From the NCBI RefSeq assembly GCF_001680005.1, contig NC_033560.1, positions 189,501 to 253,500 of the forward strand: 64,000 nucleotides of DNA. Reading direction: 5' to 3'. The notes beneath the pieces were generated by a model. It was not told where the DNA came from. It was given only the letters and a program-made list of their open reading frames with translations, and searched no databases. This document shows, piece by piece, positions 55,947 to 64,000 of this stretch. The stretch is from Plasmodium coatneyi. Taxonomy: Eukaryota; Apicomplexa; Aconoidasida; Haemosporida; Plasmodiidae. Positions within the stretch are counted from its first letter, which is position 1. Every line of letters begins with the position of its first letter. Made by a program: the position numbers and the translations under genes.

Positions 55947-56891
55947 TCACACGTAGAAGTGCTCCCGTATGAAACACTCATTGGCCACCGGGTCGAAGTC
56001 AGCAAGGGGATCATACTTATTCAGACGCCTACTCTCCTTTTCCTCTTCGATCTTCCTTACCTCTTCCTGCACTTCTGGCCGTTTGCTGAGCTTTTTTGTT
56101 TTCAAAATATTCCGAAGCATTTTCTCCCTTTTGTAATTACCCCTGTGTTTGTAAAATGTTTCAAACTTGAGGCTACAAAATTTGTTCAAATAATCCATAA
56201 AGTGTTTTTTTAAATGCTTCAATTCCAAGCTGGGCCTAACCATGTTGTGAATACGATTCAAGACGTAGTAGATCGAATCGTCTCTAAAAAAGTTATACTT
56301 CCTTTGTTCCCTATCCATGAGGTTATTATTTATTTCAAATTTGTTTATGTAAATTCTGCTCATTTCTTGTCTGTGTCCATAAAACCTTTTGTAATTTTTC
56401 TTCGGCTTAAATTTCAATCGGTAAATTTTATTTCCTCGAAAATGCTTCATAACTGTTGCCTTGATTCTTACGTTGTCTAAAAAGGGTGTGCCGAAGAGCA
56501 GCTTCCCTTCCATCGTACTATAAAAAAACACTCTGTTCAGGTAAATGCTTTTATTTTCTTCTTGCTTTATTCTGAATACGTCATAGTACCTTCCCTCCTC
56601 CACCCATCGGGCTTTCCCACATATTTCGATAACACAGAATTTACCACTCCTGTCTCGATCATCCTCAACTTCGGAAAGTTTTATTTGTGCAGGCGAGTTT
56701 ATCAACACGTCCACTTTGCTTCGTCTACTCGGTTTGACCTTCCATCCGTTCATGCTAGGTATAAACGTGAGATTTCCACGGGGGGGAGACACTACATGTG
56801 GTGTCCTACCACGGTGCCCTACCACCTTTGCTGCGCCGCCACCTTGTGGGGAAAAAACAAAAAAAATCGCGCATAGGCCTAAAAAAAGCAT
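55947..56891 (-). CDS. RPL21: Apicoplast ribosomal protein bL21
   Basis: Component of the bacterial-type large ribosomal subunit. The bL21 domain lies in the middle: FCVIEICGKARWVEEGRYYD, then GKLLFGTPFLDNVRIKATVM, RGNKIYRLKFKPKKNYKRFY and GHRQEMSRIYI, matching the characteristic KYKRRKNYRRKQGHRQ-type signature of the family. The frame is open to 57014, but the ATG at 56891 begins MLFLGLCAIFFVFSPQGGG, a signal peptide followed by a basic region, which is the expected apicoplast leader; this gives 314 residues. A long C-terminal extension (~115 residues, basic then coiled) has no counterpart in bacterial bL21 (~100 residues). It is convergent with the S1-domain gene, whose stop is 248 bp away. 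Confidence 0.88.
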   Translation of the reverse strand: MLFLGLCAIFFVFSPQGGGAAKVVGHRGRTPHVVSPPRGNLTFIPSMNGWKVKPSRRSKVDVLINSPAQIKLSEVEDDRDRSGKFCVIEICGKARWVEEGRYYDVFRIKQEENKSIYLNRVFFYSTMEGKLLFGTPFLDNVRIKATVMKHFRGNKIYRLKFKPKKNYKRFYGHRQEMSRIYINKFEINNNLMDREQRKYNFFRDDSIYYVLNRIHNMVRPSLELKHLKKHFMDYLNKFCSLKFETFYKHRGNYKREKMLRNILKTKKLSKRPEVQEEVRKIEEEKESRRLNKYDPLADFDPVANECFIREHFYV

Positions 56892-57193
56892 ATTTCCCAC
56901 GCGCCCCCAGGATTCCTCCTTCTCTCTGCATTTTTGCGCAGCTGAGAGGGGGTGGGGGGCCACAATGTTGCACCGCGCTGTACTACACTGTGTTGCGTTC
57001 TTTTCCCTTTTCACCCCTGGACGGGTCCCTTCTTATACATGCCTTGTTTAGGAACCCCTTCGCGCTACATCGCTCCTGCGATACGTGAGCCGGCGTAAGA
57101 GGATGAACGTGCGTAGTGCATGTGTACATATGTGCATAGTAAATTAGCCGGCATGATCATGTAAAGTCTCCTCCTTCTTTCTTTCTCCCCTAG

Positions 57194-57409
57194 CGTGGTA
57201 TGTACGACTCAAATGGGAAAAATAACCCAAACGGCGCCGTACACCTGATTTTAGGAGAGGCCAAAATGTACCATTTGGAATGTAAGTTTCAACCGTTCAC
57301 TATTTCGATATATATATATATTTTTTTTTTTCTACCCCTGTTCAGGTAACTTTTCCCAAAAAGGGGACCAATTTGGTAAAATGGCACCGAAATATTATGA
57401 ACAGTTCAG

Positions 57410-57449
<40 letters not shown>
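57194..57449 (+). CDS. Small spliced gene of unknown function, 3' part, poly-Lys end
   Basis: Two exons with textbook borders: 57194-57281 (after CTTTCTTTCTCCCCTAG, ending before GTAAGT) and 57346-57449 (after CTACCCCTGTTCAG). Joined in phase 1 they read ATG (57200) YDSNGKNNPNGAVHLILGE, then AKMYHLECNFSQKGDQFGKM, APKYYEQFR and a run of lysines from 35 A (57410-57444), ending in a serine and stop. An upstream exon is likely because the frame is open back to the acceptor; ATGAAC at 57104 followed by GTGCGT would fit in phase 0. No family recognised. Confidence 0.45.
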
Positions 57450-57578
57450 CCAGGAATCGCTAAACAAACTGTGCTGTTCATTCCGGTTTCCCACCTCTCC
57501 TCGCTCATAAGGTGTACACACTTGCGCAAATTAAAGTGACGAAAGATTTTCAAAGAATTGCCGCCCCCACGGCAAGTC

Positions 57579-57818
57579 TTAGTTTAGCATTTTCCTTGAC
57601 ACACCCAGGAGAAGGGACAAAGGGACCAATTCTTTAACGGTCACTTTTCCGAGCGTTCCCCATTTGCTCATGCTATACAGCTCATTTTGGAGCTGATACG
57701 CCCTGTTAAAAGTTACACATCTTTTAAAGCGAAGAAACGTTCGCGTGTAGAGCTTGCCGATCTGCACACATGCAGGAGGGTACGTCCACATGGCCACGCA
57801 TGCACGCCGGGCTAGCAT
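57579..57818 (-). CDS. Small hypothetical protein, possibly organellar
   Basis: A 79-residue open frame: MLARRACVAMWTYPP, then QIGKLYTRTFLRFKRCVTFN, QLQNELYSMSKWGTLG and a hydrophobic end (ELVPLSLLLGV). Composition is protein-like, the N terminus is basic without acidic residues, and it sits in a gap of suitable size. It is convergent with the small spliced gene. No family recognised. Confidence 0.35.
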   Translation of the reverse strand: MLARRACVAMWTYPPACVQIGKLYTRTFLRFKRCVTFNRAYQLQNELYSMSKWGTLGKVTVKELVPLSLLLGVSRKMLN

Positions 57819-58065
57819 ATCCCCTCCCCTCTTGGGAGAATTAAGAGTAAAATGGAACTCTACACCAAAGAGGACGCAGCAAGGTCTTCACAAAATACTT
57901 TTTCCCCCTTTTTGACCTCGCACGGATAGAAGTGCAACGGTGTATCATCATATGTGTTTATAGTGACATATCTCAAAGGAGGACACCCCTCCTGCGTGTA
58001 GCTGCATCGCCAATGGGTAGAAAAAAAAAAAAAGAAGCGATCACCCCACCCTGGACAGTCTCACC

Positions 58066-58701
58066 TTAGGAGTCCCCCCTTTCTGGGAAGGAAATCCGCT
58101 TAGATGAATTTTTTAAAAAACTTTCACTTGACATGGAACCCATTTCTAGCAACTCATGTGGGTATAAAGAACTGCTCAAATTGTCACCAAAATGGGAACT
58201 ATTCGATTTAAACGTCTTGTACACAGGAAAAAAACTTAACCCAAAATCTTCGTCCTTATCTTTTAAGTAGCGGAAATACCTACTGATAAGGATATGATTA
58301 TCACGAGTTTTCCTTTGCTTCCCTTCTCGTGCAGAAAGGATATCACCAATTCGGTCCATGTTCTGATTAGCGTTTTTTATTTCATCTAACAGTGCCCTTT
58401 CCATCTTTATTTCGTAATTCGTTTTCGCTACAAAATCTTTAACCCTTTCTGTGTATGGTTCCACAAGTACATTCTGTAAGCTCGTCTTGAACTTTACCTT
58501 AGATAAGTTCATTTTTACAACTGGTGTTTGGGTCAGTCTGGCATATTCGTTTTCTCCATCATCTGTGTCTACCCTCTCGGTTAGTGACTTTAGCATGTTT
58601 CTAACTTGTTTGTTTTTCTTCACCTTTCCGCAGAGGCAAAGGAGTGAACTCCCCAGCAGTAGGTACATGCAGAGGGATGCAATCACAGTGGTCCTCTTCA
58701 T
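58066..58701 (-). CDS. Conserved-looking secreted protein of unknown function
   Basis: Frame open to 58809; the ATG at 58701 is preferred because it begins MKRTTVIASLCMYLLLGSSL, a strong signal peptide ending near a cysteine-rich LLCLCGKV. The mature ~185 residues are charged, with a helical middle (VKDFVAKTNYEIKMERALL) and no further membrane segment or known domain. I do not recognise a family. Secretion, to the vacuole, a secretory organelle or the apicoplast, is inferred only from the leader. Confidence 0.65.
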   Translation of the reverse strand: MKRTTVIASLCMYLLLGSSLLCLCGKVKKNKQVRNMLKSLTERVDTDDGENEYARLTQTPVVKMNLSKVKFKTSLQNVLVEPYTERVKDFVAKTNYEIKMERALLDEIKNANQNMDRIGDILSAREGKQRKTRDNHILISRYFRYLKDKDEDFGLSFFPVYKTFKSNSSHFGDNLSSSLYPHELLEMGSMSSESFLKNSSKRISFPERGDS

Positions 58702-59311
58702 TGGGGAGGGAAGAAACGAAAACAGTTGTAGGCTGTATATATAATTGTGTGTCGTAATCCTTGAATGGGACGATATCCCTGTGGTGGTCCCACGCAAGTG
58801 AAAGTACAAATATATGTGGAGGTGAACAAAAAATCAGGACAAATCCCAGCCACACAGACCGAAGTGAATACAATTCAGACAGTCGAATAAACACAAAGCA
58901 AGATTTTCGCCAAGAGTGGGAGCTCAAACTACTCGTTTTAATCCTCCCACCGAAGTGATGACAGCAGATACTCCTCATTTGAAGTTATACTTCGTGGGGA
59001 CTAAAAAAAACTCACACTATACATTTGTAGCTTCTAGGGTTTTATCCATGCAGGGAAAATTATAAGATAACGGAGGATAACTGAGAGTAACTCTTCTCCA
59101 TCGCGACGAGTGAGAGGCAACACAACGGGATAAACTCACCTGTATCATTATGGTCTGTATGTACACCAAATTTTTTTGGGGGAAAAAAAACTCCCACGCG
59201 TGAAATACACAAAAGAGGAAAGACGGGAAAAGAAATCCTTAAGCGGGAACTCGCTCTCCCAAAGAAATAACCACTGAGACGGGATGATTATCAATTGATG
59301 AGTGATACATA
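58702..59311. other. Intergenic stretch with unassigned open segments
   Basis: About 600 bp holding the promoter of the secreted-protein gene. A 65-codon plus-strand frame (58761-58958) is not supported by motifs. Nothing else is seen. Confidence 0.35.
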
Positions 59312-59763
59312 CAGGCACAAACGCCACTGTCTGGGGAAGGACCTTTAATTGAGCAGGATGAGTACAGGCACACACCGCACGGACGTTTTAAGTGGACCGA
59401 CAGAGGGGAAAACACCCACAAGCGCTTATATGTTAGAAAGTTGGCATTCTGGTACTCCACTCAGCAGTCGAACGTTTGGAGAAAGTGGAAGTCACCTCCC
59501 CGAGTTGCCAACGCAACTGATGCAAAATACCGCACAGCTAACACGACACACAAAAGGGGCCAAACGGAAGCTACAAACGTAAAGGTAAGTTTTTTCCAAA
59601 CGAAATGAGAAAGGGGCAAAAAAAAAAAAAATAGTAAGTGAAAGTATAAGACAATAAACTCATGCAGCATCGCAACATTCGGGTGGACAACGTTCCTGTC
59701 AAAACAAACACAGTGCCACGGTGCAACGCCTTTCCCCGCATTTGCCGTGTGGACTGCCTTTAA
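59312..59763 (+). CDS. Possible spliced gene, last two exons only
   Basis: An open exon 59312-59585 (after TACATACAG) reads LSGEGPLIEQDEYRHTPHG, FKWTDRGENTHKRLYVRKLA, FWYSTQQSNVWRKWK and ends NVK before GTAAGT. After a CATGCAG acceptor near 59663, a second open exon reads HRNIRVDNVPVKTNTVP, then RCNAFPRICRVDCL and a stop at 59761-59763, in matching phase. The stop overlaps the stop of the convergent gene. No start exon or family was found, so this could be chance. Confidence 0.28.
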
Positions 59764-62222
59764 CTCCTCACATGGTAGTCATGCTTTCCGTACTGATTCG
59801 TCCTCTTGTTAGTCTCACTTCCATCATACTGGCGGTTCATGCTGTCGTGTCTGCTACGTGATCGCATGTCCGTAGCATATTTCTTTTTTCGACTTTGGTA
59901 CCTACCGCTCCTGGAAGAGTCATCGTTTGTAGATTCCCCCATTCGGGCAGGGGCAGCCTCGGAATGCTTCGCCTTATATTTTTCCCGGAAGGTATAACCA
60001 CTTCCATCCTTTCTCTGGTTTGGCTTTTTCTTTGCATTATTAGTACGGCCTGCATTATGAGATACTATATATTCCTGCAGGGTTATAAAATTGGAGTACC
60101 TACCGTTGTAGTGGTAGCAGGCCGTTGCTTTTCCACCTCCACGATTGCCACCCCCGCGGTTGCCATCGTCTGCATATCGCCTGAACGAAGAGGGTAACTT
60201 AAACTTTTGGCACTTCAAAAAATGTTCCCTCAATTTTTCATTCTTAAAAGCAACAGTAGCTATGGTGGGGCAACTCTTCGTCAAAAATATATCCTCAAAA
60301 ACGGGGACGTGATTGCTGCCTGCAAATTGGGATTCTATGAATTTCCTCAAATCGTAATCGCTCCACTCGGCTGGTTTGTTTTTTATGACAACGCATAACT
60401 TGCTCTTTATTTCTTCTGAGATTTCTTTCCATCCTAGGTGGCTAGGCCATATAGTCGATCCGCCTCGTTTCGAATCGCTTCCCTCTGGGCGCCTTTCCAT
60501 GCTCCTCAGACTGATTTGACTTGTGCGATCTTCGTGGAGGTCATTATGGGAGGGATCCTCACGAATGGGCCGCTCCATCTTGGATGTTTCCTCCCTGTTT
60601 GGTCGTTCCCTTCGGTTGTGACAATTTGGGTCACGTGGATCCTCCTCTATTTTTGTCTCTTTCTTTATTTGCTCCTCTTCCTCCTCATTCTGCTTTTCCA
60701 TTTTCAACTTTATTTTACTACCACCTCCATGGAAGTGTTCCTCCTGATGGTGATGATCCTCCATGCTCCACCCATAGACATCCAAAAGGAATTGCCTTTT
60801 CTCCTCCAGTGGGAAATCTACCACCGTTGGTACACTCACCCCTGCGTCTTCCTCCCGGATTTCCCTAACCATTTCGTCTATACTACCTGGACAAAAGTAA
60901 ATGTTAATTTTCTCGATACCTCTTCTTTTCATTTTTTTCCTCCTTTTTATTTTTTTAAAAAGTTCCTTCTGTTCACTTATTATACCTTCGATTGCATCAC
61001 AGGGTGGGTTTTTTTTCCTGCTTCGTCTGGTATGCTCATCCATTTGGTCTGTTATGAGGTTATTTTTATTTTCCTGCGTGGTTCCTCCGTGGGGAGTTTT
61101 CGCCCAATCGGACAGAACAATACTCCCGTGTCTGTTACTACTTGGACCGCTGGTGGTGATAATGCCTTCCTCCTCATTCCGCACACTCGTGTCGTCATTT
61201 CGGGAGGAACTAACTAAGCTCTTCAATTCGCTTCCACTTTTCGTGTCAGACGTGTTGGAACTATTTCTATTCCCAATGTATTTGAAAGAATCCTTCCCTT
61301 GGTAATATTTTTCACCCTTTTCTTGCTTTACATTTATGTAATTACTGCTTCGATAGGACTCTTCATACTTTTCTCCTTCTTCCGCGTGGTCCTTCTCCAC
61401 TTCGTATGGGTCCTCTCCATCCATCGCAAAGCTGGACTCGCTGCCAAACCAGTTACTGTCCTCATCATTTGAAAGGTCACCATCACTGTCATCACTACGG
61501 TTACCATCATCCCCACCAGGGGGCTCCTCATATAAACAGTACTCGACGCCGTTACCAGTTTGATTGGGGTCCCTTTCAAATTCGTGAAGGAGAATTCCGT
61601 GTGAGCAATCTCCACGTGGAGCTGCCTCACCAATGGTAATGGAATCCGCGTCAAAGATACCTTCATTCATTTTTTTTACTTCATTTGAATCATAATTTTG
61701 AGACGATGAAACGACATGGTTGCTATAACAGGAGGGGTCCCCTGCACTGTCCCCTCCATCCACTTCGTTCTTTCGAGGATTGATAAAACGAAAGATACTC
61801 CCTTTCGTATCTTCCTTTTTTGGGGCGTCCCCCCCCCTGTCCACTTCACCTTCAGTAGATGCTTCCCCTCCGTTTGTGTCCTTCCCACGGGGTAGTCTCA
61901 CCAAAATTCTGTTATTCCTTTTTGAATCGTCATATATTTGGATTTTCTCCTTCTGAAGGAGGAATGACGCAAACTGCTCATTACAGATGACTTTCCATGG
62001 ATACAGATTCGTTTCTTCCTTCACCGGTCTGAGCACCTTCTTAATTTCAAACCCGGCGTTTTTTTCTACGTCCAGGAGGTAATAAAGAATCCCTTCTCCG
62101 CATATATGTGCCGGAAGGTTGTAGCATTTTACCACGTGCCCATTGAGCAAATCTCCATCATATTGCTTCCCTATAATTGGGGTACCCCGCTCATGGTTCA
62201 TCAGTAAATGGGGAAGTGTCAT
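59760..62222 (-). CDS. Large low-complexity protein with RRM-like C-terminal domain
   Basis: Product of 820 residues from the ATG at 62222, which lies one base after a CGCGCCAG that could be a splice acceptor; the frame is open to 62288 but that part reads through a pyrimidine tract. Residues 1-105 look folded and conserved (GKQYDGDLLNGHVVKCYNLP, GEGILYYLLDVEKNAGFEIK). The middle (~105-600) is acidic, Gly/Ser/Asn-rich with Arg/Glu repeats. A C-terminal segment at about 620-700 (KLCVVIKNKPAEWSDYDLRK, then IFLTKSCPTIATVAFKNEKL) has the beta-alpha-beta pattern of an RNA-recognition-like fold. The end is Arg/Gly/Tyr-rich, as in RNA-binding proteins. The RNA-binding role is inference. No family name is assigned. 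Confidence 0.65.
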   Translation of the reverse strand: MTLPHLLMNHERGTPIIGKQYDGDLLNGHVVKCYNLPAHICGEGILYYLLDVEKNAGFEIKKVLRPVKEETNLYPWKVICNEQFASFLLQKEKIQIYDDSKRNNRILVRLPRGKDTNGGEASTEGEVDRGGDAPKKEDTKGSIFRFINPRKNEVDGGDSAGDPSCYSNHVVSSSQNYDSNEVKKMNEGIFDADSITIGEAAPRGDCSHGILLHEFERDPNQTGNGVEYCLYEEPPGGDDGNRSDDSDGDLSNDEDSNWFGSESSFAMDGEDPYEVEKDHAEEGEKYEESYRSSNYINVKQEKGEKYYQGKDSFKYIGNRNSSNTSDTKSGSELKSLVSSSRNDDTSVRNEEEGIITTSGPSSNRHGSIVLSDWAKTPHGGTTQENKNNLITDQMDEHTRRSRKKNPPCDAIEGIISEQKELFKKIKRRKKMKRRGIEKINIYFCPGSIDEMVREIREEDAGVSVPTVVDFPLEEKRQFLLDVYGWSMEDHHHQEEHFHGGGSKIKLKMEKQNEEEEEQIKKETKIEEDPRDPNCHNRRERPNREETSKMERPIREDPSHNDLHEDRTSQISLRSMERRPEGSDSKRGGSTIWPSHLGWKEISEEIKSKLCVVIKNKPAEWSDYDLRKFIESQFAGSNHVPVFEDIFLTKSCPTIATVAFKNEKLREHFLKCQKFKLPSSFRRYADDGNRGGGNRGGGKATACYHYNGRYSNFITLQEYIVSHNAGRTNNAKKKPNQRKDGSGYTFREKYKAKHSEAAPARMGESTNDDSSRSGRYQSRKKKYATDMRSRSRHDSMNRQYDGSETNKRTNQYGKHDYHVRS

Positions 62223-63669
62223 CCTGGCGCGGGAAGAAAATGAGAAAATTGGAAGGAGGAAAAAAGGACAACTTAGGAATTGCCGCAAAGGCTTTGAACA
62301 GCTCCTACACTATTCTCTTCTCTTCTACCCCTTTGGGGGGTTTCTCTTCTTTTTTTTTTTGCCACATATTTTTTTTTTTTTTTTTTTTTTGTGCAGGTCA
62401 TCAAGTATTTATATGCTTCGCCCCTTTTTTTTTTATATTTTTTTCCTTCGCGGCGAATGATAAAAAAATGGGAACCGGGGCCCCGTTGTCATCTTCGCTT
62501 AAAGCGATGAACTGTTAAAATGGGCCACGCTTGCGCCGTAATTATTATGCCTGCCATTCTTCATGCTTTCATTTTTTTTTCCTTTTTTTGTGGACGCAAA
62601 AATTGACCCACCGACCAGTCAGTGCTAAGGGCATCCCTATCTTTTTCGCCAAAGGGTGAAGAGGGACGTCAAAAAAAAAGGAAAAAAAAAAGCAACATCC
62701 CCCCAATAAGGTAATACAAAAAAAAGGATAAACAATCACAGTTCGGTTATTTGTCGCCCATTGGGGAAAAAATGCCACATGGGACGTTTCGAGTTCGATT
62801 TTTCGAAAGGGCTAACAAATGAGGAGATACAGAGTTGGCCAGATGGACAAAATAGAAAAGGGGTCAAAGCGAGACGGTAACTCGGCGTGATAGGCGCCTT
62901 ACCATGGCCATCTCTGCAAAGGTGATATATTTTTATGGCAAACTGATTAGCTCCTCCCCGTCCGCATTACGATGAGATGGAAGCGGCTAGTATAACCACC
63001 ACGGGAGCGAAAAAGAACGGACTCTCATCGCGTCCGCAGTAAGGGAGTCTTCTCACTCCTGCTGATCTTTCGACATGTCCTTTTTTAACCCCGCACAATC
63101 CACGTAATAGTGGCGAATATGCTAAAAAAAAGATACATATATATATGAATAGGTCTCCCCAAGGGAACCCAAACGGATGTGACGTGCTCTCCACAGAGAA
63201 GACACAACTGAGTAGTCGTGGGGGGTTCCAAAAAGTTCCTGTAAGTACGTACCGTTTTATACGTTGCCAGCGAATTTACTCTTTTCTCCCTCCCCAGATG
63301 TGAATATATGAGAGGGCCCAATTTTAAGGCCACAAAAAACAACGGTGCCGTTTGGATCGGTTGGAAAAATGTCATGGCGGGCGGAGGTACTCAAATGTGC
63401 ACATATAGACAATAACAACTGGTGGGGTGTAATATGGAGAAATGATGAAAAAAAGAAAACACTCTTCCAAGGGGTAGGTACAACGCTAACACGTAGCTGT
63501 GGAATCCCCGCCAAAGTTGCACTTCTGCATGAAAAGAAAACACCCATTTGGAAAACTCTCCTCGTGCATGCGTGTGGAGATTTCCCACGGATTGTCGTTC
63601 AAGCAGGAGAGAGAGAGGGAAAAAAAAGAAAAAAAAAAAAAAAAAGGAACATGTTGAACACACAACACG
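62223..63669. other. Intergenic region, T-rich
   Basis: No supported gene in ~1.4 kb. T runs at 62348-62360 and 62368-62390 lie just upstream of the RRM-like gene. A 135-codon plus-strand frame (63345-63752) overlaps the next gene in antisense and contains a poly(A)-encoded lysine run; it is not accepted. Confidence 0.4.
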
Positions 63670-64000
63670 TCATGCCTTTTTTATCCGCCACGTGCTATTG
63701 TACAAAAAGGGATCATACACTAAGCGCGAATCGTCTCTCCTTAGCTTCTTAAGTACGGAGGGCCAAGCATATTTAACTCTTCTTTTGGTCCGTAGCTCGT
63801 ATTTTTTTATGTGCCTACTTTGTAAGTTCACGTTGTCATGTTGGTTGTCATGTTGGTTGTCATGTTGGTTGTCATGCTGGTTGTCATACTGCTTGTCCTC
63901 CTGAATGGTGGGCGTATCATCTGGGCTAGCTCCACCTGTGTGCACCGTACTAGTAAGCTCGTCCACTTGGGTAAGCTCCGCCACCTCAGTTAGCTGTTCC
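63670..64000 (-). CDS. 3' end of a gene with a 4-residue tandem repeat (partial)
   Basis: The frame is open to the window edge (reading EQLTEVAELTQVDELTSTV), so the start lies beyond 64000. A tandem repeat of four residues (HDNQ; 12 bp unit, about four copies near 63836-63895) is followed by a basic, folded-looking C terminus: HIKKYELRTKRRVKYAWPSV, then LKKLRRDDSRLVYDPFLYN. The repeat-then-conserved-tail layout is common in Plasmodium proteins. No family recognised. Confidence 0.6.
   Translation of the reverse strand, partial: EQLTEVAELTQVDELTSTVHTGGASPDDTPTIQEDKQYDNQHDNQHDNQHDNQHDNVNLQSRHIKKYELRTKRRVKYAWPSVLKKLRRDDSRLVYDPFLYNSTWRIKKA

Noticed and set aside
1..64000. tRNA, rRNA genes and CRISPR arrays
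   Set aside because: No cloverleaf-like or rRNA sequence was noticed by eye, and the tandem repeats are simple minisatellites without spacers.

Overview
The window is nuclear DNA of a malaria parasite of the P. vivax / P. knowlesi clade, best matched to P. knowlesi or a close macaque parasite such as P. coatneyi. The evidence is short, AT-rich GT-AG introns, long poly(dA:dT) tracts, apicoplast-targeted genes with signal peptides, and above all a SICA-like gene together with KIR genes. SICAvar and kir are known only from P. knowlesi and its close relatives. Only the family recognition rests on memory; no database search was run.

Layout. 0-20.3 kb is a conserved housekeeping block: eIF2B alpha (+), an OXA1/YidC insertase (+), an unknown lysine-rich protein (+), a bacterial-type leucyl-tRNA synthetase probably for the apicoplast (-), an unknown protein with a mitochondrial-like N terminus (+), a rhomboid protease taken as ROM3 (-, three exons reconstructed here) and protein disulfide isomerase PDI8 (+, two exons). 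38.3-64 kb is a second conserved block: a SET-domain histone methyltransferase taken as SET3 (-), a NIPA-like magnesium transporter (+), a two-S1-domain protein probably broken by a poly(A) frameshift (+), apicoplast ribosomal protein bL21 (-), small genes, a secreted unknown (-), a large RRM-like protein (-) and the 3' end of a repeat-bearing gene (-). In P. falciparum, as I recall it, ROM3, PDI8 and SET3 are consecutive genes.

Between PDI8 and SET3 lies an ~18 kb island (20.3-38.3 kb) of variant-antigen DNA at an internal chromosomal site. It holds a kir 3' relic, a ~270 bp purine/pyrimidine palindrome, a SICA-like gene carrying a KIR-type membrane anchor and tail, an exported-protein gene behind a perfect 29 bp inverted repeat, a kir interrupted by one stop codon, two full two-domain kir genes pointing away from each other, degenerate telomere-like repeats, a perfect 5 x 19 bp minisatellite made of the same sequence found inside the antigen-gene introns, and four copies of a dispersed non-coding element.

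The most interesting points are the shared 3' exon module that links SICA-like and KIR ectodomains, the four-copy element, and the relic antigen intron abutting telomere-like repeats. Several small spliced genes with no long open reading frame were also found by joining exons by hand.
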